From Pantoea cypripedii (GTDB lineage: Bacteria; Pseudomonadota; Gammaproteobacteria; Enterobacterales; Enterobacteriaceae), in NCBI RefSeq assembly GCF_002095535.1, contig NZ_MLJI01000001.1, positions 2,841,832-2,905,831 of the forward strand: a stretch of DNA of 64,000 nt, written 5' to 3'. Positions 51,427 through 60,737 of the stretch are shown piece after piece. The notes under the pieces were generated by a model. It had not been told where the DNA came from. It searched no databases and was given only the letters and a program-made list of their open reading frames with translations. A program made the position numbers and the translations under genes. Numbering within the stretch: position 1 is the first letter of the stretch; each line of letters opens with the position of its first letter.

Positions 51427-52152
51427 ATGTTTACACCCGCCACACCGCTTACCGTTCCTGAATCACCCTTTTTGCTCGCCGCTGGCACTACGCCTGGCGA
51501 TCCGCTGCTCGCCTGGTGTCAGTTTGACCAACAACACTGGCAGGCTGAGCTGCATCAACGCTGGCAATTGCCACTGCCTGCCGCACTGGAAAAGGCGGTG
51601 ATTAAACGTAAATCCGAACATCTGGCCAGCCGCTGGCTGGCACGCGCAGTCATGTCGCAATTTGGCGTGGCGGATTTTTTGCTGCTCAGCGCTCCCGATC
51701 GTTCGCCCTGCTGGCCCGCAGGCGTGCAGGCCTCACTGTCGCATAGTCAAAATCAGGTGGTGATTGCCGCCACGCGTGAGCCGCTGTGCGTCGGTGTTGA
51801 TGTGGAACAGGTGATGGCTGCCAGGACGGCACAGGAAACGGCGGATATGTTGATGAATGCGCAGGAACGTGCGCTGCTGCAACAGATTGCACTGCCCTTC
51901 GCGACGGGGGCGACGCTGTTGTTTTCACTGAAGGAAAGTGTGTATAAGGCGTTGTGGCCGCAGTTACACCAGCCAATGGAGTTTCTCCAGGCGGAGCTGA
52001 TCCAGCTCGATCTGACGACCCATACCGCCCGACTGCGTTTAACCCAAGATTTTTCTGCGCAATTTAATCGGCAAACTCTGCTTCAGGCGCGTTTCAGCCA
52101 AAGTGAGCAGCGCGTCGTCACGCTGGTCACTCATCCTTTGGTGCCTCAATAA
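51427..52152 (+). CDS. 4'-phosphopantetheinyl transferase, EntD-type
   Basis: A 241-aa Sfp/EntD-superfamily enzyme that transfers 4'-phosphopantetheine from CoA to carrier-protein domains of fatty-acid, polyketide or nonribosomal peptide synthases. Motifs are in order: RKSEHLASRWLAR (P1-like), ASLSHS, GVDVE (Mg-binding Asp) and FSLKESVYKAL. No NRPS or PKS gene is in the window. It may serve a siderophore or other synthase elsewhere. It is convergent with yojI across a REP-like element. Confidence 0.88.
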   Translation: MFTPATPLTVPESPFLLAAGTTPGDPLLAWCQFDQQHWQAELHQRWQLPLPAALEKAVIKRKSEHLASRWLARAVMSQFGVADFLLLSAPDRSPCWPAGVQASLSHSQNQVVIAATREPLCVGVDVEQVMAARTAQETADMLMNAQERALLQQIALPFATGATLLFSLKESVYKALWPQLHQPMEFLQAELIQLDLTTHTARLRLTQDFSAQFNRQTLLQARFSQSEQRVVTLVTHPLVPQ

Positions 52153-52164
52153 CGACCCGGAACT

Positions 52165-52235
52165 GTAGCGGCGCGATTTATCGCGCAATGCCATGCGCGG
52201 TGGCGGAAAAAACGCGCGATAAATCGCGCCGCTAC
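52165..52235. repeat. REP-like paired palindrome (BIME-like), copy 2
   Basis: The left unit (52165-52186) is identical to the 22-bp unit at 50293; the right unit (52214-52235) is its near-perfect inverse, ending GATAAATCGCGCCGCTAC. It separates the convergent phosphopantetheinyl transferase and yojI genes and starts 13 bp after the former's stop. Confidence 0.82.
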
Positions 52236-52251
52236 GGAACAACATCAGCCG

Positions 52252-53904
52252 TTAGTGGCCGGTATCGGTGCGTTTTACCGCATCCAGCGTCGCCATTTCA
52301 CGTTCGCTACCGGTCAATTCACTCAGCTTACCGTCACGCATTTCCAGCAGGCGATCGGCGTGAATGAAATAGTGATCGTCGTGGCTGATAGCAAACACCG
52401 TTTTGCCGGATTCCTGTAACCAGGGCAGCAGTTCGCGATAGAAAATACGGCGGAAATGCGGGTCCTGATCGGCGGCCCATTCGTCAAGCAGCAGGATGTC
52501 GCGCTCCTCTGCGGCTGCCAGCAGCAGCGCCAGGCGCTTACTTTGCCCTTTCGACAGTTGCAGATTGAGTACCCTGTTGCCCGTCAGCTTCAGTTTATCC
52601 TGCATCTTCAGACGCTCCAGCCAAAGCTGTACCAGCGCCGGATTGGCGGGTTGACCAGCCTGGCCGATAAGACGATCAAACAGATGCACATCGGTGAACA
52701 CCGCAGAGAAATGCTGGCGATAAGCGTCCAGATTGTGCCAGTCAACCGCTTTGCCATTCAGCAACAAGCTACCGGATTGCGGCTGATACAGGCCGGTCAG
52801 TAGCATCGCCAGCGTCGATTTGCCGCTGCCGTTCCCACCGATCAGGAACACCAGCTCGCCCCGACGCAGCGTTAGGTTGATCGGCCCCACTTCGAAGCCA
52901 TGTTCGCCATAATGGAAGCAGACATCACGTAATTCGAGGGATTCCCACTCACTGGCAGTAGGCAAGGCTTTGAACTCCGCCTCATAAGGTGCGAGGTCAA
53001 ACGTGTTGAGCTTACGAAACGCCACCTGGGCACTGAGCAGCGTAGGTAAAGCGCCCACCGCCGCCAGTAACGGCGTGCGCAGAAACAGCAGCGTCAGCGA
53101 GTAGGTTGCCGCGACGGCGGTATTGGCCCAGCCAAGACCGTTGGCCATCCAGAACACGATGCCAATCGCCCCGAGCATCATAATGTTTGACCAGTTCACC
53201 GCGCTGAGATGGAAGGTATCGGCACGCACGATATGGTGACGATAGCTTCTGGCGTTTTCCTGGTAAACGCTGTCGTAAATCTGCTGCGCACGATCGCGGT
53301 TCAGCTGTAGCTCTTTACGCCCTTCAATGATGGTTTGATAGTCACGATAGAGGTCATCTTCCACCTCGCGCAGCTTCGCCATATGTTGATAAACACGCGA
53401 CACCAGTAACCAGCCCCCCACCAGCGTCACCACCAGCCACAACGAGGTCACCGCCAGCATTTTCGGTGATAACCACGCCATATACAGCGCGGAACCGAGG
53501 GTAATGATGATGCCCTGGATCAACTCCGGCAGACGGACAAAAGCAATGGTAATGGCACGCACGTCACTGGTCAGCCCGGCCAGCAGTTGCGCGTTGCCGA
53601 TCTGCTCAATACGCTCTACGCGGGTATCCAGAATACGTTTGATAAATTCGCCACGCAGACGCCAGACGAAGTGATGACCCAGCAGCGTCAGCGACAGCTG
53701 TGAGCCGAGCGTCACCGCCATCAGCAGAAACAGCTGCAGCAGGAACGCCGGTAAAACGGCAACCGAGGTATTCACCGCCGTGATCAGCTCGTTATTAATC
53801 CAGGCAATCATGCCAATGCCGAGCGCGGCGCTAAGTAAAGTAAGAAGGATGACGCCAATAAAAGGCCAGCGGTACTGGCGATAGACAACCTGAAGCAGAG
53901 CCAT
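52252..53904 (-). CDS. yojI: YojI, cyclic-peptide-export-type ABC transporter
   Basis: A 550-aa fused exporter: six N-terminal membrane helices (about 1-310) and a C-terminal ATPase with Walker [10 protein letters not shown], a degenerate signature LSKGQSKR and Walker [11 protein letters not shown]. This matches the SyrD/PvdE/YojI group, where the LSKGQ signature is typical. E. coli YojI (547 aa) pumps out microcin J25. It is upstream of alkB on the opposite reading order of the same strand, as in E. coli (yojI-alkB-apbE-ompC). Confidence 0.93.
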   Translation of the reverse strand: MALLQVVYRQYRWPFIGVILLTLLSAALGIGMIAWINNELITAVNTSVAVLPAFLLQLFLLMAVTLGSQLSLTLLGHHFVWRLRGEFIKRILDTRVERIEQIGNAQLLAGLTSDVRAITIAFVRLPELIQGIIITLGSALYMAWLSPKMLAVTSLWLVVTLVGGWLLVSRVYQHMAKLREVEDDLYRDYQTIIEGRKELQLNRDRAQQIYDSVYQENARSYRHHIVRADTFHLSAVNWSNIMMLGAIGIVFWMANGLGWANTAVAATYSLTLLFLRTPLLAAVGALPTLLSAQVAFRKLNTFDLAPYEAEFKALPTASEWESLELRDVCFHYGEHGFEVGPINLTLRRGELVFLIGGNGSGKSTLAMLLTGLYQPQSGSLLLNGKAVDWHNLDAYRQHFSAVFTDVHLFDRLIGQAGQPANPALVQLWLERLKMQDKLKLTGNRVLNLQLSKGQSKRLALLLAAAEERDILLLDEWAADQDPHFRRIFYRELLPWLQESGKTVFAISHDDHYFIHADRLLEMRDGKLSELTGSEREMATLDAVKRTDTGH

Positions 53905-53990
53905 TAAACGGTTCCAGCAGTAAACTTTTGCAGCCTGCAGTTTAATGGTGCGTCAGATGATAGCAAGAATAATTCTCATCCAACGCGCCC

Positions 53991-54632
53991 TTAATGGGCG
54001 CGGCGGAAAGTGAGGTTGTAGCGAAAGGCGCCAGCCTGCGGATGCACGCCCGGTTTGAGCGGCAGAATGCCGTGATAGCGCAGACGCGAAGGCCCGCCCC
54101 ATACCACAATGTCGCCGTGTTCCAGTAACACACGTTGTGTGGCATCGCCGCGTTCGAACCCCCCAAACTGAAACACGGCGGGCAGCCCGAGCGACACCGA
54201 AACAATCGGCTGGCGCAGATCCTTCTCATCTTTATCCTGATGCAGCGTCAGTTTGGCACCCGGCTCATAACGGTTGATCAGACAGGCATCCGGGTTAAAA
54301 CCGCTGAACCCGGCTTCCAGCGCCGTCTGTTGCGCCAGCTCGCGGAACAAGGTCGGCATCGGCGGCCATGTATGTCCGCTGAGGTTATCCTGCTCAGTGT
54401 ACTGGTAGCCGCGCGCATCGCTTGACCAGCCCAAATTGCCGCAGTTGGTCATGGCGACCGACATACGGTGCCCACCCGGCGTAATGCGATGGGCAAACGG
54501 GTTAAGGGCGGCGATGGTATGAATTTCCGCCAGCAAGGCATCCGCCTGCTCGCGGGCGCGACGCCGCAGGATCACCGCTCCTTCAGCCAGCGGTTCCTGC
54601 CACGGCGCTTCCTCACTAAACAGATCCAGCAT
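53991..54632 (-). CDS. alkB: DNA dealkylase AlkB
   Basis: A 213-aa Fe(II)/2-oxoglutarate dioxygenase that reverses 1-methyladenine and 3-methylcytosine damage by oxidative demethylation. Iron ligands His131, Asp133 (LHQDKDE) and His187 (RYHGIL) and the 2-oxoglutarate arginines 204 and 210 (RYNLTFR) fall at the same numbers as in the E. coli enzyme. The start has GGAGG. In E. coli alkB is downstream of ada in an adaptive-response operon; here ada is missing and apbE is directly upstream (14-nt gap). Confidence 0.95.
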   Translation of the reverse strand: MLDLFSEEAPWQEPLAEGAVILRRRAREQADALLAEIHTIAALNPFAHRITPGGHRMSVAMTNCGNLGWSSDARGYQYTEQDNLSGHTWPPMPTLFRELAQQTALEAGFSGFNPDACLINRYEPGAKLTLHQDKDEKDLRQPIVSVSLGLPAVFQFGGFERGDATQRVLLEHGDIVVWGGPSRLRYHGILPLKPGVHPQAGAFRYNLTFRRAH

Positions 54633-54646
54633 CTGCGCCTCCGTAA

Positions 54647-55684
54647 TCAGTTATCATCCTGCGAAATCAGGAAGGGTTTAAACTGCGGCGACATCCAGTG
54701 ACTGAAGCCGTCGCCCTGTTTGGTTATCAGATACACCGCCAGATGCTCCTTCAGCGCCAGCGCTTTCGCGCGCTCGGTGCCGAGCACCATCAGCCCGGTA
54801 TCCCAGCCATCCGCTTCCAGCGCGGTGGTGGCGATCACCGTTGCCGACACCAGTTTATGCTGGATTGGCCGCCCGGTGGCCGGATCGATAACGTGCGAAA
54901 TGCGTTTGCCATCCAGTTCATAATAGTTGCGATAGCTGCCGGATGTACTGATGCCGTGGCCCTGTAAATCCACCCGCGCTTCCACCGCATTTTCCCGGTC
55001 GGTAGGTTTCTGGATCGCCACCCGCCACGGTTGGTTCTGGGCATTCAGGCCGCGACTCAATACCGCTCCGCCCACCGACACCAGATAATCGGTGATGCCC
55101 TGCTGCTCCATCAGTCGTGCCAGATGGTCGGTTGCATAGCCTTCGCCCATGGTGGAGAGATCCACATACAATCCCGGCAGATCTTTTTGCAGCCACTGGC
55201 CGTCAACCGCCTGGATCACCCGCAGATGCTGTAAACCGGTCAGCGCTTTTGCTGCCGCAATTTCAGCGTCAGTTGGCGTATGCGCAGGTGGTTTGGTCGG
55301 GCCAAAACCCCACAGATTGACCAGCGGCCCGACGGTAATGTCCATCGCGCCCCCGGTTTTTGCGCCGATGCGCAGTGCTTCGGTAACGATATCCGCCATA
55401 TCGGCACTGACCGGCTGCGGTGTGGTGCCCTGATATTGATTAAAGCGTGACAGCACCGAATCCGGCTTCCAGGTGGAGAGTTCACCATCATCACGATCCA
55501 GTTGCTGCTGGATCGCCTGCTGTAGCGCCACTTTACGCTGCGCATCGACCCCCGCCAGGCTAACCCGCCATACCGTTCCCATGGTTTTACCTTCCAGCAC
55601 CAGGCTTTGCCGGCTGGCAGTTTGATCACAACCACTCAACCCGACCACTACCAGGCCAGTCAGCAGAATATTCTGAAAACGCAT
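54647..55684 (-). CDS. apbE: FAD:protein FMN transferase ApbE, lipoprotein
   Basis: A 345-aa periplasmic lipoprotein that attaches FMN covalently to target proteins such as the Rnf/Nqr flavoproteins. A signal peptide ends in the lipobox LSGCDQ. The family segments GKTMGTVWRVS, FGPTKPPAHTP, YVDLSTMGEGYATD and HVIDPATGRPI are present. It precedes alkB by 14 nt on the same strand. Confidence 0.95.
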   Translation of the reverse strand: MRFQNILLTGLVVVGLSGCDQTASRQSLVLEGKTMGTVWRVSLAGVDAQRKVALQQAIQQQLDRDDGELSTWKPDSVLSRFNQYQGTTPQPVSADMADIVTEALRIGAKTGGAMDITVGPLVNLWGFGPTKPPAHTPTDAEIAAAKALTGLQHLRVIQAVDGQWLQKDLPGLYVDLSTMGEGYATDHLARLMEQQGITDYLVSVGGAVLSRGLNAQNQPWRVAIQKPTDRENAVEARVDLQGHGISTSGSYRNYYELDGKRISHVIDPATGRPIQHKLVSATVIATTALEADGWDTGLMVLGTERAKALALKEHLAVYLITKQGDGFSHWMSPQFKPFLISQDDN

Positions 55685-55825
55685 TTAATCCTCATCTGTA
55701 ACGCTTTAAGTAAGCCTGTTACAAAGCATAACTCGCTTGTAAATCAGGCTAAAGCTGCTTGAAGTTGACTGAAGGCTGGCACAGGATAACCCGTTCCTGC
55801 ACAACCGCGCATACGGGAGCGTCAG

Positions 55826-55933
55826 ATGATTTATACAATTCTTGTGGTGGCCACTGGCCTGTTTTTCTACAGCAGCCTGCAATGCTGGCGGCATTATCGT
55901 CAGCGTAATATGCGTCATCTGCGCGGGCGTTAA
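55826..55933 (+). CDS. Predicted 35-aa single-pass membrane protein
   Basis: A tiny ORF: a hydrophobic N-terminal helix (MIYTILVVATGLFFYSSL) followed by a strongly basic tail (WRHYRQRNMRHLRGR). GGGAG lies 6 nt before the ATG, a very good ribosome binding site for so short a frame. The inside-positive pattern predicts one membrane span. It is divergent from apbE. It was too short for ordinary gene calling; I know of no named homolog. Confidence 0.55.
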   Translation: MIYTILVVATGLFFYSSLQCWRHYRQRNMRHLRGR

Positions 55934-56080
55934 ATTTCTGCACCAGAACAACCCGCGTTGCACCGCTTCAGCGCTGGCGCAGTGTAGCAAAGTCAGCTCG
56001 ATCCGCGTGGCGCTGAGAGCGGTGTTATGGCATGAATTCTGCAATGTTGAAGCTGAGTTGAATTTCGCGGAGGCAGCAGA

Positions 56081-56230
56081 ATGGAAAAGTCAAAAACACA
56101 ACATGGCAAATGGCAGCAGTGGCTGAGCTTCTCAGCTTTTACCCTCGCAGGTGTAGCGCTGGAAGGTAGCCACCCTCCAGCACAACAACAGCAAGCGCCA
56201 AAAGCGAAGAAGTGGCGTGCTGCGCAGTAA
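56081..56230 (+). CDS. Predicted 49-aa small protein
   Basis: A 49-codon ORF starting MEKSKTQHGKWQQWLSFSAF, with a weakly hydrophobic middle, a run of glutamines (QQQQ) and a basic end (PKAKKWRAAQ). GGAGG lies about 8 nt upstream of the ATG. It converges on the DUF1348 gene with an 8-bp gap. The clear ribosome binding site and sensible codon use support it, but no family is recognised. Confidence 0.5.
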   Translation: MEKSKTQHGKWQQWLSFSAFTLAGVALEGSHPPAQQQQAPKAKKWRAAQ

Positions 56231-56238
56231 TACTGCGT

Positions 56239-56694
56239 TTATAGCCCCAGTTCACTCAGGCCCGGATGATCATCCGGGCGTGTTCCCAGCGGCCAATGGA
56301 ATAAACGCTGTGCCTCGGTGATTGCAAGGTCGTTGATACAGGCGTAGCGCGTTACCATCAAACCGTCTGCCCCGAAGTGCCAGTTCTCATTACCGTAGCT
56401 GCGAAACCAGTTACCGCTGTCATCATGCCATTCATAAGCAAAGCGCACCGCCAGCCTGTCGTTATGCCACGCCCATAACTCCTTAATTAGTCGATAATCC
56501 AGCTCTTTACTCCACTTGCGTTGCAGAAACGCCTCGACGTCTGCCCGTCCGTTGACAAACTCACTGCGATTTCGCCAGCGCGTATCTTCACTGTAAACCT
56601 GTGCCACCCGGTGCGCATCGCGGCTATTCCAGGCATCTTCCGCCATGCGTACTTTCTGCGTGGCGCTGTGTTCATCAAACGGGGGAATCAGCAT
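56239..56694 (-). CDS. DUF1348 / NTF2-like (SnoaL-fold) protein
   Basis: A 151-aa protein of the nuclear-transport-factor-2 fold: an N-terminal helix with [20 protein letters not shown] and the DUF1348 core [23 protein letters not shown] in the middle, rich in Trp. The function is unknown; some relatives bind small hydrophobic ligands. The second of two adjacent ATGs (56694) is best spaced from AAGGAG; 56697 is possible. It is divergent from a TetR gene across two operators, one of which ends 15 bp from its start, so it is probably repressed by that TetR protein. Confidence 0.8.
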   Translation of the reverse strand: MLIPPFDEHSATQKVRMAEDAWNSRDAHRVAQVYSEDTRWRNRSEFVNGRADVEAFLQRKWSKELDYRLIKELWAWHNDRLAVRFAYEWHDDSGNWFRSYGNENWHFGADGLMVTRYACINDLAITEAQRLFHWPLGTRPDDHPGLSELGL

Positions 56695-56711
56695 CATGGT
56701 CTCCTTTTTAT

Positions 56712-56729
56712 GTAGACAGGTCTGTCTAC
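56712..56729. promoter_or_regulatory. TetR-type operator 1
   Basis: GTAGACAG-GT-CTGTCTAC is a perfect palindrome with 8-bp arms, between the DUF1348 gene and the TetR gene. A second copy lies 37 bp away centre to centre. Confidence 0.82.
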
Positions 56730-56748
56730 TTGATTCATCCTGCCGTAT

Positions 56749-56766
56749 GTAGACAATTCTGTCTAC
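56749..56766. promoter_or_regulatory. TetR-type operator 2
   Basis: GTAGACAA-TT-CTGTCTAC, same palindrome as operator 1 with one arm mismatch, 20 bp before the TetR start. Two sites in one divergent promoter region suggest joint control of both genes. Confidence 0.82.
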
Positions 56767-56786
56767 CCCCTTTTTACGGTGATGCT

Positions 56787-57350
56787 ATGCTCGCTCCTCT
56801 GACTTTCGATCCCCAGGCCGCTGCACGCGACCGCATTCTCGATACCGCCCAGCGCCTGTTTTATCAGCAGGGCATTCGCGCCACCGGCATTGATAAAGTC
56901 ATTGCCGAAGCGGGCGTTACCAAAGTGACCTTTTATCGACACTTCCCCGCCAAGAACGCCCTGATTGTGGCGTTTCTGCAACAGCGCCATCAACGCTGGA
57001 TGACAGCATTTCGCACAGCACTGGCGCAGCAACCTGCGCTGGTGGATGCCTTGCCCGCTGCATTGCAAAGCTGGTTTAACGAAACGGATTTTCGCGGTTG
57101 CGCCTTTATTAACAGTGCGGCGGAATTGGCAGACACTCTGCCTGAAGCCAGCGCGCTGATTCTGGAGCATAAAAGAGAGATGGCGGCGGTGATTGCGCAG
57201 CAACTCACGGCAGCTCAACAGAGAACGGTTGGGCAGATTGTCTTGCTGGTGGAGGGGGCGATTGTGCAGGTTCAACTGGGAGAAAAGGCAGAGCAGATTA
57301 TCGCTGTGTTACGGGATGCGCTGACTACGTTGTTAAAAACCGGAGCGTGA
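56787..57350 (+). CDS. TetR-family repressor
   Basis: A 187-aa TetR-type regulator. The helix-turn-helix spans about residues 15-60 (ILDTAQRLFYQQGIRATGID, then AGVTKVTFYRHFPAKNALI); the C-terminal domain carries a conserved Cys segment (FRGCAFINSA) seen in YcdC/AefR-like repressors that sense aldehydes or quinones. The ATG at 56787 is chosen because the family similarity starts there; upstream codons run through the operators. Divergent from the DUF1348 gene, which it probably represses along with itself. It converges on ompC. Confidence 0.85.
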   Translation: MLAPLTFDPQAAARDRILDTAQRLFYQQGIRATGIDKVIAEAGVTKVTFYRHFPAKNALIVAFLQQRHQRWMTAFRTALAQQPALVDALPAALQSWFNETDFRGCAFINSAAELADTLPEASALILEHKREMAAVIAQQLTAAQQRTVGQIVLLVEGAIVQVQLGEKAEQIIAVLRDALTTLLKTGA

Positions 57351-57377
57351 CCGGAAAGCCACGCCCCGTCAAACTTC

Positions 57378-58484
57378 TTAGAACTGGTAAACCAGACCCA
57401 GCGCCACCACGTCGTCGGTGTTGATACCGGCGGCCTGGGTGAAGTTGTTGTCGTCCAGCAGGTTGATCTGGTAATCAACATAGGTGGACATGTTTTTGTT
57501 GAAGTAGTAGGTCGCGCCTACGTCGATGTATTTTTTCAGGTTTTGAGTGCCGTAGTTCTGAACATCACCGCGTGAAGAGACGAAGGCCAGAGACGGACGC
57601 AGACCGAAGTCGAACTGGTACTGTGCAACCATTTCCCAGTTATCCGCGCTATCTGCATAACCAAACGCGGAGCTATCGCTGGCACCGAAGCGTGTTGCGT
57701 TGATAGAACGGGTATACATCGCGGCCAGGTAGATGTTGTTGGCATCATATTTCAGACCACCGGTATAAGCCTCGGCTTTGTTACCGCGACCCAGGATACC
57801 GTTGTAGCCACCGTTCTGCGAGTTGGTACGGTCAGACGACATCATCGCCGCACCGATACCAAAACCAGAACCCAGGTCATAGGTGGTGCTCAGACCAAAG
57901 CCATCACCATTCTCGCCCAGCACATCACGGCCAGATGAGGACTCAGTCGGGTTGTCATTTTTGCCTTGATACTGCACGGCAAAGTTCCAGCCATCCACCA
58001 GACCAAAGAAGTTGGTGTTGCGGTAAGTCGCCAGACCATTGCTACGCTGGAACATGAACTGGTCAGCGCCGTAGGTATCGCCACCGAACTCAGGCAGTAC
58101 GTCGGTCCATGAACCGATGTCATACAGCACGCCGTAGTTACGACCATAGTCGAAAGAACCGGCATCACCGAATTTCAGACCCGCAAAGCCCACACGCGTG
58201 AAGCTGTTAGCTGTACCCTGGTTCTCGGTGGTATTCAGAGCTGCCTGATATTCCCACTGGCCGTAACCGGAAAGTTGGTCAGTTACCTGAGTCTCACCTT
58301 TGAAACCAAAACGCAGGTAAGACTGATCACCGTCACTGCCAGAGTTGTCAGAAAAATAGTGCAGACCGTCGACTTTGCCGTACAGATCTAATTTGTTGCC
58401 ATCTTTATTGTAAATTTCCGCTGCGTTTGCAGCGCCTGCAACAAGAAGCGCAGGAATCATCAGGGAGAGAACACGAAGTTTCAT
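57378..58484 (-). CDS. ompC: Outer-membrane porin OmpC
   Basis: A 368-aa trimeric general porin. A 21-residue signal peptide ends ANA; the mature protein starts [17 protein letters not shown]. The constriction loop 3 holds PEFGGDTY and the C-terminus is VYQF with terminal Phe, needed for assembly. Gene position next to micF and rcsD, with apbE on the other side, identifies it as ompC rather than ompF. OmpR/EnvZ control is expected from family knowledge; I did not map OmpR sites. Confidence 0.93.
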   Translation of the reverse strand: MKLRVLSLMIPALLVAGAANAAEIYNKDGNKLDLYGKVDGLHYFSDNSGSDGDQSYLRFGFKGETQVTDQLSGYGQWEYQAALNTTENQGTANSFTRVGFAGLKFGDAGSFDYGRNYGVLYDIGSWTDVLPEFGGDTYGADQFMFQRSNGLATYRNTNFFGLVDGWNFAVQYQGKNDNPTESSSGRDVLGENGDGFGLSTTYDLGSGFGIGAAMMSSDRTNSQNGGYNGILGRGNKAEAYTGGLKYDANNIYLAAMYTRSINATRFGASDSSAFGYADSADNWEMVAQYQFDFGLRPSLAFVSSRGDVQNYGTQNLKKYIDVGATYYFNKNMSTYVDYQINLLDDNNFTQAAGINTDDVVALGLVYQF

Positions 58485-58806
58485 TTTATTACCCTCTGTA
58501 ATGTGCCTTTATTTATGCCACCGCTAACTGAACGATTAAAAATTCAGCCGGCAAGCCATTGTTATTTTATAGAGGGCAATAATCTATCACGAAAATGATA
58601 CTAAATTTCCGAAAGTGTTTCATTGTATTAAATAAATATTTCAAAATGTAAATTTTGGGGAACTAATAAGCAGCACGCATCGGTAAAAAATATAGCACAT
58701 ATTGATAAACCGATTTTTAGTCATTTAATATCAGCAAGTTACATTAAAACCCCTTTCAGCACTGAATGATAAAACTTTTCAGCCATCAGAGAATACAATT
58801 ACTCCC

Positions 58807-58899
58807 GCTATCATCATTTATTTCATTATTACCTTCATTCACCCCGAATGAGATGTTTACCCTAAATTCCCGCCGGACATGTTTGTCCGGCATTTTTTT
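58807..58899 (+). ncRNA. micF: MicF small RNA
   Basis: A 93-nt RNA divergent from ompC, the same size and position as E. coli MicF. The 5' end GCTATCATCATTTATTTCAT carries the ompF-pairing region with GCTATCATCATT conserved; the middle keeps ATTACC-TTCATTCA and GAATG-GATGTTTACCC; the 3' end is a terminator, GCCGGAC/GTCCGGC followed by seven T. It represses ompF translation by base pairing with Hfq, and is activated by OmpR, SoxS, MarA and Rob in E. coli. Confidence 0.92.
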
Positions 58900-59561
58900 G
58901 CCCGCAGTTTACCGCCCTTTTGTCATCTTCCGTAAACTTACTTGACCAGCCTTAATTAAGACAATCTATCAATCACATTATTTGTTTATTTCCGCACATT
59001 TTGTTCAATATCAAGTCAGGAATTAACCATGTTAATTTCCCGCTGCAACAAAGATCATCGTAATTATTTGCGGACCGTAATATTACCCCGACTACATCGC
59101 TTCTTTGACTTTATTCAGCAGGTTAAGCTCAACCTTCATTGCGTCATTGTGACCAGTTCAATTTAAACATCACTTGTTCAACCGGAGCGAAATAGCGACT
59201 TTGCAAATCGATACGGCGGCGAGATAACCTTATTGGCTATTTCTTTCCTGATAAATCGCTCAATTAATCTTCCGGATAAGCTGAATTTTTCTATTTATCT
59301 CGTGATCAATATCACAAATTAATCCGCAGCCGGAAAGGTATTTTTCAGCTAACCTATTGAATCAACTCATCATGATTTGAGTTAAGTTACGCACCTGCAC
59401 AGTCCCGGTGCCAGGAAAGTTCTGGAAAAAAATTGCAGTGGCTGAAAAGTCGGTAAAATGCCCTTTTTCCGGTTAATTCATGGCATGGGACGAACCCTTA
59501 ACCTGCCGTTGCAGCGGGTTGATGCTAAAATCGCCCTTTTGACGAGAAAGATAATAACTTC
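58900..59561. other. Intergenic region between micF and the MFS gene
   Basis: About 660 bp, AT-rich in its left two thirds. I see no convincing gene or RNA. It should hold the promoter of the MFS/rcsD transcript; no Shine-Dalgarno match better than GAGAAAG precedes the MFS start. Confidence 0.4.
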
Positions 59562-60717
59562 ATGACAGCACTGGACGCCGCACAACATCCGCGAGACGCT
59601 CGCCTTCTGCACTGGTCAACACGTACCGTGTTTTTAATCAATGGTCTCGGCATGTCCGCCTGGGCTCCTCTGGTGCCGTTTGCCCGCGATCGTCTGCACT
59701 TAACCGGCAGCATGCTCGGCGCATTGCTCGCTGTGCCTTGGCATTGGTTCGCTGGCCGCGATGCCGATTACCGGAAAACTGGTGGCACGCCATGGTTGCC
59801 GACGTGTCATGCTCTGCTCCACTGCATTGGTGCTGCTGATGCTGCCACTGCTGGCAACAGCCAGCCAGACCGGAGTGATGGCACTGGCGTTGATGCTGTT
59901 TGGTGCCGGACTTGGCACGCTTGATGTTGCAATGAACTACCAGGCAGTAGAAGTAGAAAAGGCGGCGCGTCGTCCGATGATGTCCGGTTTTCATGCTTTC
60001 TTTAGTCTGGGCGGGATTATCGGTGCCGCGACAGTCAGCCTGCTAATGAGCGCCGGATTATCGCCGCTCGCCGCAGTGGGCGTGGTGATGGTGGTCATGG
60101 TGTTACTGCTGTTACGCAGCCAGCCGGGGATGATGACCACCCGCTTACATCAGCCCGACCAGCCATGGTTAGTGATTCCACGCGGCTGGGTGGCCTTTCT
60201 CGGCCTGCTGTGCTTTATCCTGTTTCTCGCCGAAGGCGCGGTGCTCGACTGGGGTGCCCTGCTGCTGTTACAAAGCCCGGAGATGCCAGCCACCTGGGCC
60301 GGACTGGGCTATGCGGTGTTTTCAGTTGCTATGACCCTCGGACGTTTTACCGGGGATAAAATCATCCAGCGCTGCGGGCGTTATCCGGTGATGCTGGGCG
60401 GCGCTCTGGCAGCGGCAGCGGGTATGACGCTGGCGGTGATGATCCCCTGGCCCGGCCTCGCGTTGCTGGCTTTTCTGCTGGTGGGGTTCGGTCTGGCCAA
60501 TACGGTGCCGATGTTGTTCAATGCTGCCGGGAATCAACACGATATGCCGTCAAATCTGGCGATTTCCGCCATGACAACCTTAGGCTATGCAGGTATCCTT
60601 TCAGGTCCGGCTTTGATCGGATTAATATCCCAGTGGATCAGCCTGAGCGGCGCATTTCTGCTTATCGCCCTGCTGCTGCTGGCTGTAGCTGCCAGTGCCC
60701 GACTGGTTGCGCGATAA
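59562..60717 (+). pseudogene. MFS transporter (YbjJ-like) with a single-base insertion
   Basis: Two frames together encode one twelve-helix MFS protein of about 384 aa: N-terminal part from 59562 (STRTVFLINGLGMSAWAPLVP), C-terminal part from about 59730 to 60717. At 59727-59732 the text CTC-GCT has an extra C: removing base 59729 restores GALLLCLGIGSLAAMPITGK, a normal helix 2 and loop. The rest carries the family pattern (FGAGLGTLDVAMNYQAVEVE). Without correction the first frame stops at 59924. rcsD starts 20 bp after it and is probably co-transcribed. E. coli has no gene here. Confidence 0.8.
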
Positions 60718-60737
60718 TTTCAGGTGCCTGAGACGCT

